Assembly (NCBI GenBank): GCA_049670505.1
Contig: JBATTK010000038.1
Coordinates: 1-59,170 of the forward strand
Origin: JBATTK01 sp049670505
Lineage (GTDB): Bacteria; Bacteroidota; Bacteroidia; Flavobacteriales; Flavobacteriaceae
Direction of reading: 5' to 3'
DNA length: 59,170 nt
The translations under genes and the position numbers were made by a program. Shown here piece after piece: positions 17,392 through 26,190 of this stretch (its first letter is position 1; each line of letters opens with the position of its first letter). Below the pieces are notes generated by a model, which was not told the DNA's origin, made no database searches, and saw only the letters and a program-made list of their open reading frames with translations.

Positions 17392-18528
17392 TTAACCATT
17401 ATAATGTAATGCTATCTGCGCCAACTGCCCTACAATTTTAACAGAGTCTTTCATGGACAATTTGGAGCCATCGGCATGTATCCATCTTTTTAAAGGTTGT
17501 TCGCAAATAAGGTTTTGAACTTGGTCCTTACCATAGTGCTTTCGCATACGCATAAAAATCTCTACATCAAAAAGCCAACGTGTAATGAACTTTTTGTTGA
17601 ACATATTTTCAGCTATTTCCCTATCCATTATTTTGGCACCACATTGCGTATCCCTAAAAGGCATTCCCAATATTCGCTGTATGATAAAATTAATGGTTTT
17701 ACTTATTATTTTCCGTGCCGACTCCTTCGTTATATCGGCACCCATTCTGTTGATTCTTGAGCCACTGACAATTTTGAACTGGGAGTTTTCCAGGGTTTGG
17801 ACCAAATCATCAAAATCCCTAAAGTCGGTAGAGAGGTCAGCATCCAAATAGCCGATATAATCCAATTGTGGGTCCTTGGATAAATGCAGGACTCCTTGGC
17901 GAACGGCCTCGGCTTTCCCCCCATTTTTACTACAGTTATAAATACTGATGGTATCCTCGTTCCCTTTCCTGAGTTCTTCCAAGACCTTAAGGGTATTATC
18001 GGTACTACCATCATTTACAAAGCATAGGTGGTACCCTAGATTTTTATGTATAAAATTTTTGAAGATTCCGGTAGACAATCGATCTTCTTCGTTATAACAA
18101 GGGATAACCACCCCTACGCAATGTTTCTGTAACATTTGGGCATCCTCCTTTACCAAGGTCTGTTTAGATCCGTTTCCTAGAATTCTTTTAACCCTTGCAC
18201 CTACTTCATTGAGGCTTACCGGTTTTTTCATATAATCATCAATACCCAGGTTAAAGCCATTTATAATGATTTTCTCATCGGTATTACCGGACATTACCAT
18301 TATGGGGACCTGGGATTTTTTATCGATCCGAACGTGTTTTACCACTTCCAGGCCCGACATATCCGGCATATTGATATCTACGATAATCAGGTCTGGTTGA
18401 AAATCATCGAATAATTTTATTCCCTTTTGACCGCAATTTGCAGTTTTTACTTGATATCCGAGTTCTACTAGTTTTTTTTCTAAAGACAATAATATTAATT
18501 GTTGATCATCAATGGCCAAGATTTTCAT
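17392..18528 (-). CDS. Response-regulator receiver fused to a GT2 polyprenyl-phosphate sugar synthase
   Basis: The 378-residue protein joins two domains. Residues 1-115 are a complete CheY-like receiver with acidic pocket IDDQQ, phosphoacceptor Asp51 (VDINMP), Ser80 (VMSGN) and Lys102 (MKKPVS). Residues about 139-378 are a GT2 domain of the Alg5/DPM1 type: VIPCYNEEDR, VNDGSTDNT, DAD at 219-221, GSRI, DTQCGAKIM and WLFDVEIF. This type moves a sugar from a nucleotide sugar onto polyprenyl phosphate at the inner membrane. No membrane segment is present. Phosphorylation could gate the enzyme, which is inference. The promoter region carries site A of the LytTR-like set. Confidence 0.9.
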   Translation of the reverse strand: MKILAIDDQQLILLSLEKKLVELGYQVKTANCGQKGIKLFDDFQPDLIIVDINMPDMSGLEVVKHVRIDKKSQVPIMVMSGNTDEKIIINGFNLGIDDYMKKPVSLNEVGARVKRILGNGSKQTLVKEDAQMLQKHCVGVVIPCYNEEDRLSTGIFKNFIHKNLGYHLCFVNDGSTDNTLKVLEELRKGNEDTISIYNCSKNGGKAEAVRQGVLHLSKDPQLDYIGYLDADLSTDFRDFDDLVQTLENSQFKIVSGSRINRMGADITKESARKIISKTINFIIQRILGMPFRDTQCGAKIMDREIAENMFNKKFITRWLFDVEIFMRMRKHYGKDQVQNLICEQPLKRWIHADGSKLSMKDSVKIVGQLAQIALHYNG

Positions 18529-18598
18529 AGGTTAAGTTTAAGTGGTTAAATACTTATGATTTAGGTTTCAAAATCCCTTTTCTTATGGATTTATGAAG

Positions 18599-18668
18599 CA
18601 AATGTACATGGATAAGACGCCCATTTCTTGTAGGAAAAGTCGATTTACCATTTACTGTAGATGAACGG
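18599..18668 (-). promoter_or_regulatory. LytTR-type site A with -7 element, upstream of receiver-GT2
   Basis: The distal repeat GATGAACGG (18660-18668) is a good match to the set and the proximal one GTCGATTTA (18639-18647) is weak, with a 21-base period. On the minus strand a -7 element TACATTTG lies at 18599-18606, exactly 32 bases below the proximal repeat, the spacing seen at the other sites. Orientation is toward the receiver-GT2 gene rather than the divergent membrane-protein gene. Confidence 0.6.
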
Positions 18669-18751
18669 CAAATTCATTTCGACGTCTGATAGCACAAGGA
18701 TATAACAATAAATCTATCTTTATATTGTTATATTTTCCTACATCTTATTTT

Positions 18752-21700
18752 ATGAAACGAACCAATGGTTTATTAATTTTAGCGCTCGTTATAGGCATTG
18801 CCTTCCACGGATCCGGCATCTTTTTTACGCTAGAGTATACCTATGATGCGCTAATACATCTATTTTTTGCAGATCATTATGCAAATAGTTGGTTTGAACC
18901 ATGGGATTATCGTTGGTATACCGGTTTTACGGTTCAGGCATACCCGCCTTTGGTCCATCAACTCATCGCATTGTTTTCTTTTATTGGAGGATTAAAGTTT
19001 GGATTGTTCACCGTAGCCATATTGGGTATTGTTTTATTCATAACCGGGGCCTATCGTTTTGGCTTACTGATCACCGGGAACAGAAAAGTAGCAGGTTACA
19101 CCGCTATTTTGGCCGTTTTTTCATCGACCTTTATAGAAACCCTACATATTTTTGGTCAGTTGCCCAGTATCATGGGACTTTCCCTATTGTTGCATTCCAT
19201 GCCTGCCATATACCTCTGGATAAAAACAGGAAAATACAAATATCTATTCATCGCCCTGTCGCTCCTATCCATAACCATTACCTCCCATCATGTAACGCCT
19301 ATTTTTGGAATGGTCTTTTTTATTTTTCCCTTGATCGGTATGGCTATTATGGATATATCCAAGGATAAAGTAAAAAACATAAAAGCCGTTACCTTCATTG
19401 TCTTTCTCCGTTCTTTTAAAGAATTATTTTGGCGTATTGTCGGGTTCGGATTTTCTTCTTTGGTATTGATCGTGGTCTGTATCCTACCCTACTGGGTCAA
19501 CTCCAAAAAAAATCCGATAACACAAGTGCCTATTCCCCACGGGTCAAGGGATAATTTTCTGGAGGTCACTTCCTCCGGATTGGTATTTTTTTTAATACCA
19601 TGGGGCATACTCCTATTTTTAATGCCCTACCTGTTTTATAGATTTTATAGCAAACGATACTTGTTTTTTGGACTGTCTTTTTCTCTTTTAACGCTATTGG
19701 GTACAGGGGGCACTACCCCTATTCCGTTAAAGCTATTGGGAGAGAACGCTTTCAATATACTAACTCTCGATCGGTTTACGCTTTGGGCTACAATTATGGC
19801 TTTACCTCTTTTTGGGGAATTTGCGTACCGGATCGTAGAAGGGGACCTACGGGAACTGATACGGCAAAGATTTGGAGCGGTATACCACAAAATACTGGGA
19901 GGCCTTTTTGCCGGCGGTTTATTGTTTATGGTCATTTTTACGATGAGTTTAGGCTATTTCAGGCCATCGCAACCACAGAAAATAAAAATGCTGCCTATAG
20001 TTAACTTTCTAAATCAGGACCAGCACGATCAGTGGCGGTATCTCACACTAGGATTTGGCGACCAAATGGCGTGGCTCTCGGCCCAGACCCGCGCTATGAC
20101 CGTGGATGGAAATTATCATTCGGCAAGAAGATTGCCCGAACTTACCACACGTGCCATTGAACGTTTGGAAAATTCCAAGTTCAAAGGTGTTGAAGGAGTA
20201 GGATCATTACAGCAATTTTTGACCGTTCCGGAAAAATACCATTTAAAATATATATTTTCCAATGACAAATTCTATGACCCTATTCTTTATTTCTGCGGTT
20301 GGCAACGGTTGCAACAATTGGAAAACGGAATCATGGTCTGGGAGAAACTAAATGTTCCACCGCTCGCATCGATTCTTCCCAAAGAGGATGTTTCCACTTT
20401 TTTAAAACTCATGTGGGGCACTATTCCCATACTTACTGTTCTAATTGCCTTTATGATTACCATTCGACCCATTTGGTTAAGGGCATTAAAATCTACCAAA
20501 CTACCGTCTCCGGACTATCTAAATTATACCACTTCGTACAACGGCTTTTCTAAAAAATTACTCTATACCAATCATATTTGGGCCATTCTTGTACTGTTAT
20601 GCATTTTGTTCGGAAGCTATCAATTTTATCTAAAAAATACTTCCCAACGTTCTCCGGAAAATGTAGTCAGGGCCTATTACGATGCTTTGGATTTTAAAGA
20701 GTTCGAAAAAGCATATTCCTATTTGGATACTTCCGGAGACACCTCCTTGGCCCAATATATGTTGGAAGTCTCCGTTACCGATGGTATTTTGAGCTCCTAT
20801 GCCAAACTAGATTCCATCGGCGTAGAAATATCCCATGCAACGGCAGATAAAGCCAGGGCCAAGATTACCACACAGTGGATAACCCCTTTGGAAAAAGTCT
20901 GCAAAATCTACCACCATCAATTGGTACGGAAGGAGGGCCATTGGTATATTAAACCTACCGCCCTAGATACCGATATTCCTCCAGACCAGCTGTATGCTTC
21001 AAACAATACTTATTTTCACAATCAGGGTAGGCGCAGAATCACTACCCAGCAAACCCATCACGAAGATGTATTGCAACAACCTGTTTTAGAGATTCTTTCT
21101 GCCAAACTGGTTAGATTAAACGCACAGTATGCCATTGTTGGGGAATTACAGAATATAGATAATGTTCCCGCCGATGTGGTCATAAAAGCTACACTTTATG
21201 GGGATAAAAATAAAGAATTGGCCAGCTACAATGCTAAGTATCACATAAAACACAAATTGATGCCTAAGGAAACTACGACCTTCAAAATAAATTTCGAAGG
21301 TATCGCCTGGTCGAAACTAACGGACACTATTCCACGGACCTTCAATCCCAATGAATTTACACCCGTTGCGTTGAAAGGGGAGCCTATTGCCTTTAATCTG
21401 CAGTGTGCCGGCAATGTAGCAAATACCGGTCTGTATAGAGGGCTTAGCCTACAAAATATAGCTTTCCCAGGTACTAGTATAGAAGGTATACTTTTTAATT
21501 CGGGAATTCAGGAAGTTACCATTCCACAATTGTTGATTTCTTACTATAACAGTTCAAAAGAACTCCTTTGGGTAGACCATAAATTTTTAACGGAAGGTGT
21601 ACGTATACAGCGAAAACAATCCTTTAACTATACCCCAAAAAATATCTCTAGCCTTGCAGTTCTCAGCACTAGTATGGAAAACTGCTACGTGAACGGACTT

Positions 21701-21838
21701 CCCAACGCCAATATTTCAAAAAAAATGTTTCCGGATAGGGATACTTCCCATGCGCAAGAACAGTTGCAGCAATATTCCGGCGAGGGTTTTGATTATATAA
21801 AAATTGAGATGAACAATTATATCGGAAATCCCAAATAA
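18752..21838 (+). CDS. Large multi-pass membrane protein (6-PTPS-related/GT-C-like) with periplasmic tail
   Basis: The 1028-residue protein (ATG at 18752; the longer frame starts with TTG at 18725) has about ten hydrophobic segments within the first ~400 residues. The first loop carries YTYDALIHLFFADHYANSWFEP, an acidic first-loop arrangement as in GT-C glycosyltransferases and the 6-PTPS-related membrane family. Further membrane segments lie near residues 565 and 615. Then come an NTF2-like domain (about 640-760) and a beta-rich region to the end. It may use a polyprenyl-linked sugar made by the neighbouring GT2; this is inferred. It heads a three-gene operon, with the next ATG one base after its stop. 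Confidence 0.75.
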   Translation: MKRTNGLLILALVIGIAFHGSGIFFTLEYTYDALIHLFFADHYANSWFEPWDYRWYTGFTVQAYPPLVHQLIALFSFIGGLKFGLFTVAILGIVLFITGAYRFGLLITGNRKVAGYTAILAVFSSTFIETLHIFGQLPSIMGLSLLLHSMPAIYLWIKTGKYKYLFIALSLLSITITSHHVTPIFGMVFFIFPLIGMAIMDISKDKVKNIKAVTFIVFLRSFKELFWRIVGFGFSSLVLIVVCILPYWVNSKKNPITQVPIPHGSRDNFLEVTSSGLVFFLIPWGILLFLMPYLFYRFYSKRYLFFGLSFSLLTLLGTGGTTPIPLKLLGENAFNILTLDRFTLWATIMALPLFGEFAYRIVEGDLRELIRQRFGAVYHKILGGLFAGGLLFMVIFTMSLGYFRPSQPQKIKMLPIVNFLNQDQHDQWRYLTLGFGDQMAWLSAQTRAMTVDGNYHSARRLPELTTRAIERLENSKFKGVEGVGSLQQFLTVPEKYHLKYIFSNDKFYDPILYFCGWQRLQQLENGIMVWEKLNVPPLASILPKEDVSTFLKLMWGTIPILTVLIAFMITIRPIWLRALKSTKLPSPDYLNYTTSYNGFSKKLLYTNHIWAILVLLCILFGSYQFYLKNTSQRSPENVVRAYYDALDFKEFEKAYSYLDTSGDTSLAQYMLEVSVTDGILSSYAKLDSIGVEISHATADKARAKITTQWITPLEKVCKIYHHQLVRKEGHWYIKPTALDTDIPPDQLYASNNTYFHNQGRRRITTQQTHHEDVLQQPVLEILSAKLVRLNAQYAIVGELQNIDNVPADVVIKATLYGDKNKELASYNAKYHIKHKLMPKETTTFKINFEGIAWSKLTDTIPRTFNPNEFTPVALKGEPIAFNLQCAGNVANTGLYRGLSLQNIAFPGTSIEGILFNSGIQEVTIPQLLISYYNSSKELLWVDHKFLTEGVRIQRKQSFNYTPKNISSLAVLSTSMENCYVNGLPNANISKKMFPDRDTSHAQEQLQQYSGEGFDYIKIEMNNYIGNPK

Positions 21839-21839
21839 G

Positions 21840-23066
21840 ATGAGAAAACTGTATCCTATACTCATCACCCTTCTATTCCTAACAGGATGTTCGCAAAATT
21901 CTAAAAAACAGGAAAAAGCGATGCTATCCGTTCATCTACTCAATACCGTGAACACCTATGTAGCAGGGGATAAGATTCATTTGAATTTTAAAGTGGATGG
22001 AGATTCATTTCCAACACTATGGCTCAAAAATGCTTTTGGCACTTCGATCATAACAGCGACCCAAGAGGAAAACCATATTCAGTTTAAGTTACCTTTGGCC
22101 TATTCGCAAAAGGCAGGGATCTGTCATTGGGCATTGATTTTTAACAACACAAAAGTCGCTTCCGGAAAGATTCATTTGGAACCCAATATAAAAAGTCCCG
22201 CCCATTTGGAATCCTATTTTGGGCCAAGAAGTATCACTGCCGGGGACATTGATTATTCCATGCTTGTATGTATCCCTACCGACGCTTATGACAATCCACT
22301 GTCGCAAGGTACTCCCATAATCATAAAACATCAATTTGAAGACACCATTACACGTACTCCAACAAATACCCGTAACCTAATAGCCTGGAAAAATGTCCCT
22401 GCGACCAATAAATCCGGGAGGATTCTCGTAAGTTCATCCTATGACAAGACCCATTCCAAAGAACTGACCACCATAGTTTTTCCGGCAACCGCCTCGGATT
22501 TTGAAATTGATCAGGAACGTGTTCACAGCTATGCGGACGGCAATCAGATTATCAATTTTAAAACTTCCATTATAAGGGACCGGTTCAACAATATCGTTAG
22601 TGATGGTACATTGGTCTCCTTTATCACAAAAGATGATACAGGTGCCTTACTGCAAGCCTTCGGAAACACCATAAATGGTGTGGCCAAGGCCCAAATGCTC
22701 CATCCAAATGAAAAAAGTAGCTGGGAGACAACAGCCTACATAACAGGTGCCGCCCGAAGCAACACCTTACCCTTAGACTTTAAAGCCGCCGTAACCGATT
22801 TTGAACTCTCCTTCTCCCAAGACCAACGAACCATAACCATTGGTCCTATGAACAGCTTTATGGATCAATTGGTTCCGGACGGTATCGGTATCCTTTTGAA
22901 GATTACCGGTACGGACGGTGAGGTTGTAGAAACCATGACGACTACATCCAGAAATGGGCTAGGCGTTTTTAAATTAAGCCGTAATCTCTTTAAAAAAGAC
23001 ACCTACCAAATAGAGGTGAGAGCAGCCGGCATAACAAAAAAACAAACCCATACCATATATGAATAG
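21840..23066 (+). CDS. Lipoprotein with Ig-like/invasin-type domains
   Basis: The 408-residue protein starts with a lipoprotein signal whose lipobox is FLTGC. The rest is beta-rich. Two segments (about residues 225-310 and the C-terminal ~90) follow the pattern of BIG1/invasin-like Ig domains, for example SYADGNQIINFKTSIIRDRF and then DGTLVSFITKD. I see no catalytic motif. It is sandwiched in the operon between the GT-C-like protein and the glycoside hydrolase, overlapping the latter by 8 bases. A structural or polymer-binding role in the envelope is reasonable. Confidence 0.7.
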   Translation: MRKLYPILITLLFLTGCSQNSKKQEKAMLSVHLLNTVNTYVAGDKIHLNFKVDGDSFPTLWLKNAFGTSIITATQEENHIQFKLPLAYSQKAGICHWALIFNNTKVASGKIHLEPNIKSPAHLESYFGPRSITAGDIDYSMLVCIPTDAYDNPLSQGTPIIIKHQFEDTITRTPTNTRNLIAWKNVPATNKSGRILVSSSYDKTHSKELTTIVFPATASDFEIDQERVHSYADGNQIINFKTSIIRDRFNNIVSDGTLVSFITKDDTGALLQAFGNTINGVAKAQMLHPNEKSSWETTAYITGAARSNTLPLDFKAAVTDFELSFSQDQRTITIGPMNSFMDQLVPDGIGILLKITGTDGEVVETMTTTSRNGLGVFKLSRNLFKKDTYQIEVRAAGITKKQTHTIYE

Positions 23067-24597
23067 TGGGTGGAACAGACATATCTACAGGGCACTATTG
23101 CTCATTTCCTTCCTAGGGGTCAATGCTCTTATACTTTTCGGTATCGGTTCCATATGGTTCTATTTAAATTCAGGGGCGGACCGATCTTCTATGTTGCATG
23201 TAAGCACGGAACAGCAGGAAGCATATCTTCCTAAAATTACATGGGGTCATTTGGAATATGAAGGTAGACCTATGGAAAAGCAGACATTGAAAGAAATTCA
23301 GAAAGATTATCTCAATGCTTGGCATGTACGTAATATTGCTTATAAAAATAATGATCCTTATGGCCTTAAAGACTATTATACGGATAGTTTACGATTAAGG
23401 TTGAATGCTATTATCGACCTTAACAAACAACATAAAACTGTTATAAACCAGACTACCATAGCACACCATCCGCAATTGGAATTTTATAGTGCAGATGGAA
23501 AACTAGCGATATTCACAGATAGGAACGTGATAACCTATCAAGAAATTTATACCGAACATACACTGGTGCTCCAACAAAAGGATACTACAAGTTACCAAGT
23601 AATAATGCTCTTGGAAGACGGCTTTTGGAGGATAAGGCATTTGGTAGAGATCCAAGACTCCGGACAACCCGAACCCATCCAGGAAAACTTACAAGAAACC
23701 TTGGGCCAAATAGCCAAAATTAAGGGTGTCAATTACTATCCAAAGGATTATCCGTGGGCCATGTTCGGTCCTAGTTTCGCGGATAGTATTATTAGTGCCG
23801 ATTTTAAGCGGATCCGTAAAATGGGATTGAATACGGTTCGCATTTTTGTGCCCTATGAAGATTTTGGAAAAGCAAAGGTATACCCACAGAAAATGGAACG
23901 TTTGATAACCGTTTTGGATGTTGCGGAAAAGCACGGACTTAAAATTGTTGTTACCTTGTTTGATTTTTATGGAAATTATGATATAACGGATTGGACACTG
24001 ACGCATAGGCATGCAGAAACAATCGTTACGGCCCTAAAAGACCATAAGGCCTTGTTGGCATGGGATATTAAAAACGAACCCGATCTGGATTTTGAAACCA
24101 GGGGAAAACAAAAAGTGACGGCCTGGCTTCAAGAAATGAATTCCAATATCAAAAAGTGGGATCAACGACATCCTGTGACCATTGGTTGGTCTAGTCCTGA
24201 AGTTGCTTCTAATTTGGCCGAGGAACTGGATGTTGTTTCTTTCCATTACTATAAGGACGTTGCTGATTTTTCGAACGCCTATTCCAAACTTAAGGAATCC
24301 GTTCCGGACAAACCGTTACTCCTACAGGAATACGGTTATACATCCTATAGCGGTCTCTGGAATGGCTTTATGGGTTCCGAAGGCAAACAAGCAGCTTATT
24401 ACAAGAAAATGCAAACTACTTTGAAGCAAGAAAACATTCCCTATATGTTTTGGACCTTGTATGATTTTGAGACTGTTCCCACATCGGTGGTGGGACGCTT
24501 ACCATGGCGAAAACAACGGCAAAAATATTATGGATGTTTGGATACCGAAGGCAAGCCAAAGCCTTCATACCAGTATTTAGTTTTGGACCAAGACTGA
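23059..24597 (+). CDS. Membrane-anchored clan-A (GH5-like) glycoside hydrolase
   Basis: The 512-residue protein has one N-terminal membrane anchor (about residues 13-36), an NTF2-like domain (about 80-205) and a TIM-barrel glycosidase domain (about 220-510). The domain has MGLNTVRIFVPYED, the acid/base WDIKNEPDLD and the nucleophile LLLQEYGYTS, the two-glutamate layout of clan GH-A retaining enzymes. A periplasm-facing enzyme inside a polysaccharide locus may trim or remodel the polymer, as PgaB or BcsZ do elsewhere; the substrate is unknown. Its start lies within the end of the lipoprotein gene. Confidence 0.85.
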   Translation: MNSGWNRHIYRALLLISFLGVNALILFGIGSIWFYLNSGADRSSMLHVSTEQQEAYLPKITWGHLEYEGRPMEKQTLKEIQKDYLNAWHVRNIAYKNNDPYGLKDYYTDSLRLRLNAIIDLNKQHKTVINQTTIAHHPQLEFYSADGKLAIFTDRNVITYQEIYTEHTLVLQQKDTTSYQVIMLLEDGFWRIRHLVEIQDSGQPEPIQENLQETLGQIAKIKGVNYYPKDYPWAMFGPSFADSIISADFKRIRKMGLNTVRIFVPYEDFGKAKVYPQKMERLITVLDVAEKHGLKIVVTLFDFYGNYDITDWTLTHRHAETIVTALKDHKALLAWDIKNEPDLDFETRGKQKVTAWLQEMNSNIKKWDQRHPVTIGWSSPEVASNLAEELDVVSFHYYKDVADFSNAYSKLKESVPDKPLLLQEYGYTSYSGLWNGFMGSEGKQAAYYKKMQTTLKQENIPYMFWTLYDFETVPTSVVGRLPWRKQRQKYYGCLDTEGKPKPSYQYLVLDQD

Positions 24598-24718
24598 AAT
24601 TCGGTTCCCTACGTTAAAGCGCTATCCCTTTCTTCGCTTTTCTAAAGAAAAGACACCCTATTTTCTTTCAAAATCAAAAAGCAGGCCTTAAGTGGTTTTT
24701 GTATCGATACACAAAACA

Positions 24719-24755
24719 AAAAAAGGGAGCGGCTAACCACGACCACTCCCCTTTC
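24719..24755. terminator. Convergent terminator between the GH5-like and GT4 genes
   Basis: An imperfect hairpin pairs AAAGGGAG with CTCCCCTTT around the interior gcggctaaccacgacca, with A-rich and T-rich flanks. It lies in the 181-base gap between two converging genes and probably serves both. Confidence 0.55.
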
Positions 24756-24778
24756 AACTTCACCTAATTCAAAAACAT

Positions 24779-26014
24779 TTATGCTTCTTTGCCCATAGTT
24801 TCTAATCGTTTGGACAATTCCAAGCTAAATCCGGTCTGTTTTTTATAGCTAATGGCGTTAAAGTAATCTAAGTACCTCTTGGTGATATCCGACATAGGTA
24901 AGGAACATGCCGCTTTATAATTGGTTTGGCCCAAACGAATACGATGGCTCTTGTCCGTTAAAATATGCTCTACGGCGTCAGCCAGGGATGATGTGCACTC
25001 CGGATTAAAAAATTCGCCTTTGTATCCTTCCTCCCTTACCAATACACTTAGGTCTCCCAGATCCGGTAAGGCTACCGCCTTCCCATAACTACCGGCTTGG
25101 TGCAATACTCCGGAACTTCCCGTTGTAGAGGTATAGGGGAATACTACCACTGCACTATCTCCAAAAATCCCGGGTACATCCTCTTCGGCTACGTAACCGG
25201 TAAATCGCAGTTGTGGAACGTGCGCATATTTTTGTTGCATACTCGCCAAATAACCCGGTGTATTGGGACTATCGGTTCCGGCAATAACAATTTCAATATT
25301 CTCGTCGGTCCTTTTACGGATCTCTTCAACGGCCTCTATCAGTATCTCTACTTTCTTGTACGTTCCAAACTTGCCGAAGGCCATTACCTGTTTTGGTCCT
25401 TTTGGCAGGTTGTAATCCGGTTCAGGAGGAGTTTCAAAGGAACCATGTGGAATCAAGGCAATATTTTTTGCTTTATACTTATGCTCCAAAATTCCAACAT
25501 ATTTACTAATGGTAACAGCTACTACATCCGAAGCAAGAACACATCGGGTAAGTGTACTACCAATATAGTTGTAGGCTTTCTGTAATACTTTGTTATTTGT
25601 AATTCCCGCATTTTCCAAATCTACCTGCTCCAAAATATTGTGCAATAGGGAAATCGTAGGAATTCCTTTTAGTTTGCAGTACAAGGGGAGTAAAAGCCCT
25701 AAGGCAGCCGGGATTTTTTTATCCCCAAACTTTAAAAACTGAAGATTGAACAATACGGCATCGGGTTTGGTTTCGGAAATTACATTGCCTATATGGAAGA
25801 TATTGGTGTAGCTATTAAAATTCCAACATTCTTTCACCGTAATTTTACATCCCTTTTCTTCAAAGGAAAGATCTTTCTTCCCTTCGGTCCTATCGGTAAT
25901 TAAGATAATTTCGCTAACCTCTTGTTGAAGTCTAAAATGTTTTACCAAATGGTATCCGTATTCGGTTAATGTTACTTTACTTGGTGGATAAGCGGTTACA
26001 ATTGCTAGTCTCAT
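24779..26014 (-). CDS. GT4 family glycosyltransferase
   Basis: The 411-residue protein is a GT-B glycosyltransferase. The N-terminal domain starts MRLAIVTAYPPSKVTLTEYG. The C-terminal domain has VMAFGKFGTYKKVEILIEA, the sugar-nucleotide binding IVIAGTDSP, LRFTGYVAEEDVP, and the FPYTSTTGSSGVLHQAGSYGK region corresponding to the GT4 E-x7-E loop, here with modified acidic residues. It is expected to add a hexose to a lipid-linked intermediate in the cytoplasm. It has its own LytTR-type promoter site B and stands between two convergent or codirectional EPS genes. Confidence 0.85.
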   Translation of the reverse strand: MRLAIVTAYPPSKVTLTEYGYHLVKHFRLQQEVSEIILITDRTEGKKDLSFEEKGCKITVKECWNFNSYTNIFHIGNVISETKPDAVLFNLQFLKFGDKKIPAALGLLLPLYCKLKGIPTISLLHNILEQVDLENAGITNNKVLQKAYNYIGSTLTRCVLASDVVAVTISKYVGILEHKYKAKNIALIPHGSFETPPEPDYNLPKGPKQVMAFGKFGTYKKVEILIEAVEEIRKRTDENIEIVIAGTDSPNTPGYLASMQQKYAHVPQLRFTGYVAEEDVPGIFGDSAVVVFPYTSTTGSSGVLHQAGSYGKAVALPDLGDLSVLVREEGYKGEFFNPECTSSLADAVEHILTDKSHRIRLGQTNYKAACSLPMSDITKRYLDYFNAISYKKQTGFSLELSKRLETMGKEA

Positions 26015-26055
26015 GTGGTTAAGTTTTAAATGGTGATTTAGATTGATTTCTGATA

Positions 26056-26125
26056 CAAATATCTTCCGAAAACCTTATAAAAAATGCTATTTTCAGACCG
26101 ATAGCGGATTGCTATAGACGAATGG
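26056..26125 (-). promoter_or_regulatory. LytTR-type site B with -7 element, upstream of GT4
   Basis: Repeats GACCGATAG (26096-26104) and GACGAATGG (26117-26125) have a 21-base period. On the minus strand the -7 element GATATTTG lies at 26056-26063, 32 bases below the proximal repeat. The GT4 ATG is at 26014. Confidence 0.75.
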
Positions 26126-26190
26126 GAAGAGGGTATCGATAAAGGATTTACAGGAGAAATAGGGGAATAGAAGAACAGGGTGTTCGCAAC

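Noticed and set aside
18621..18690. Plus-strand LytTR-type site for the GT-C-like operon
   Set aside because: CCATTTCTT and CCATTTACT occur, but their spacing is 27 bases and no -7 element lies at the fixed distance; site A faces the receiver-GT2 gene instead.
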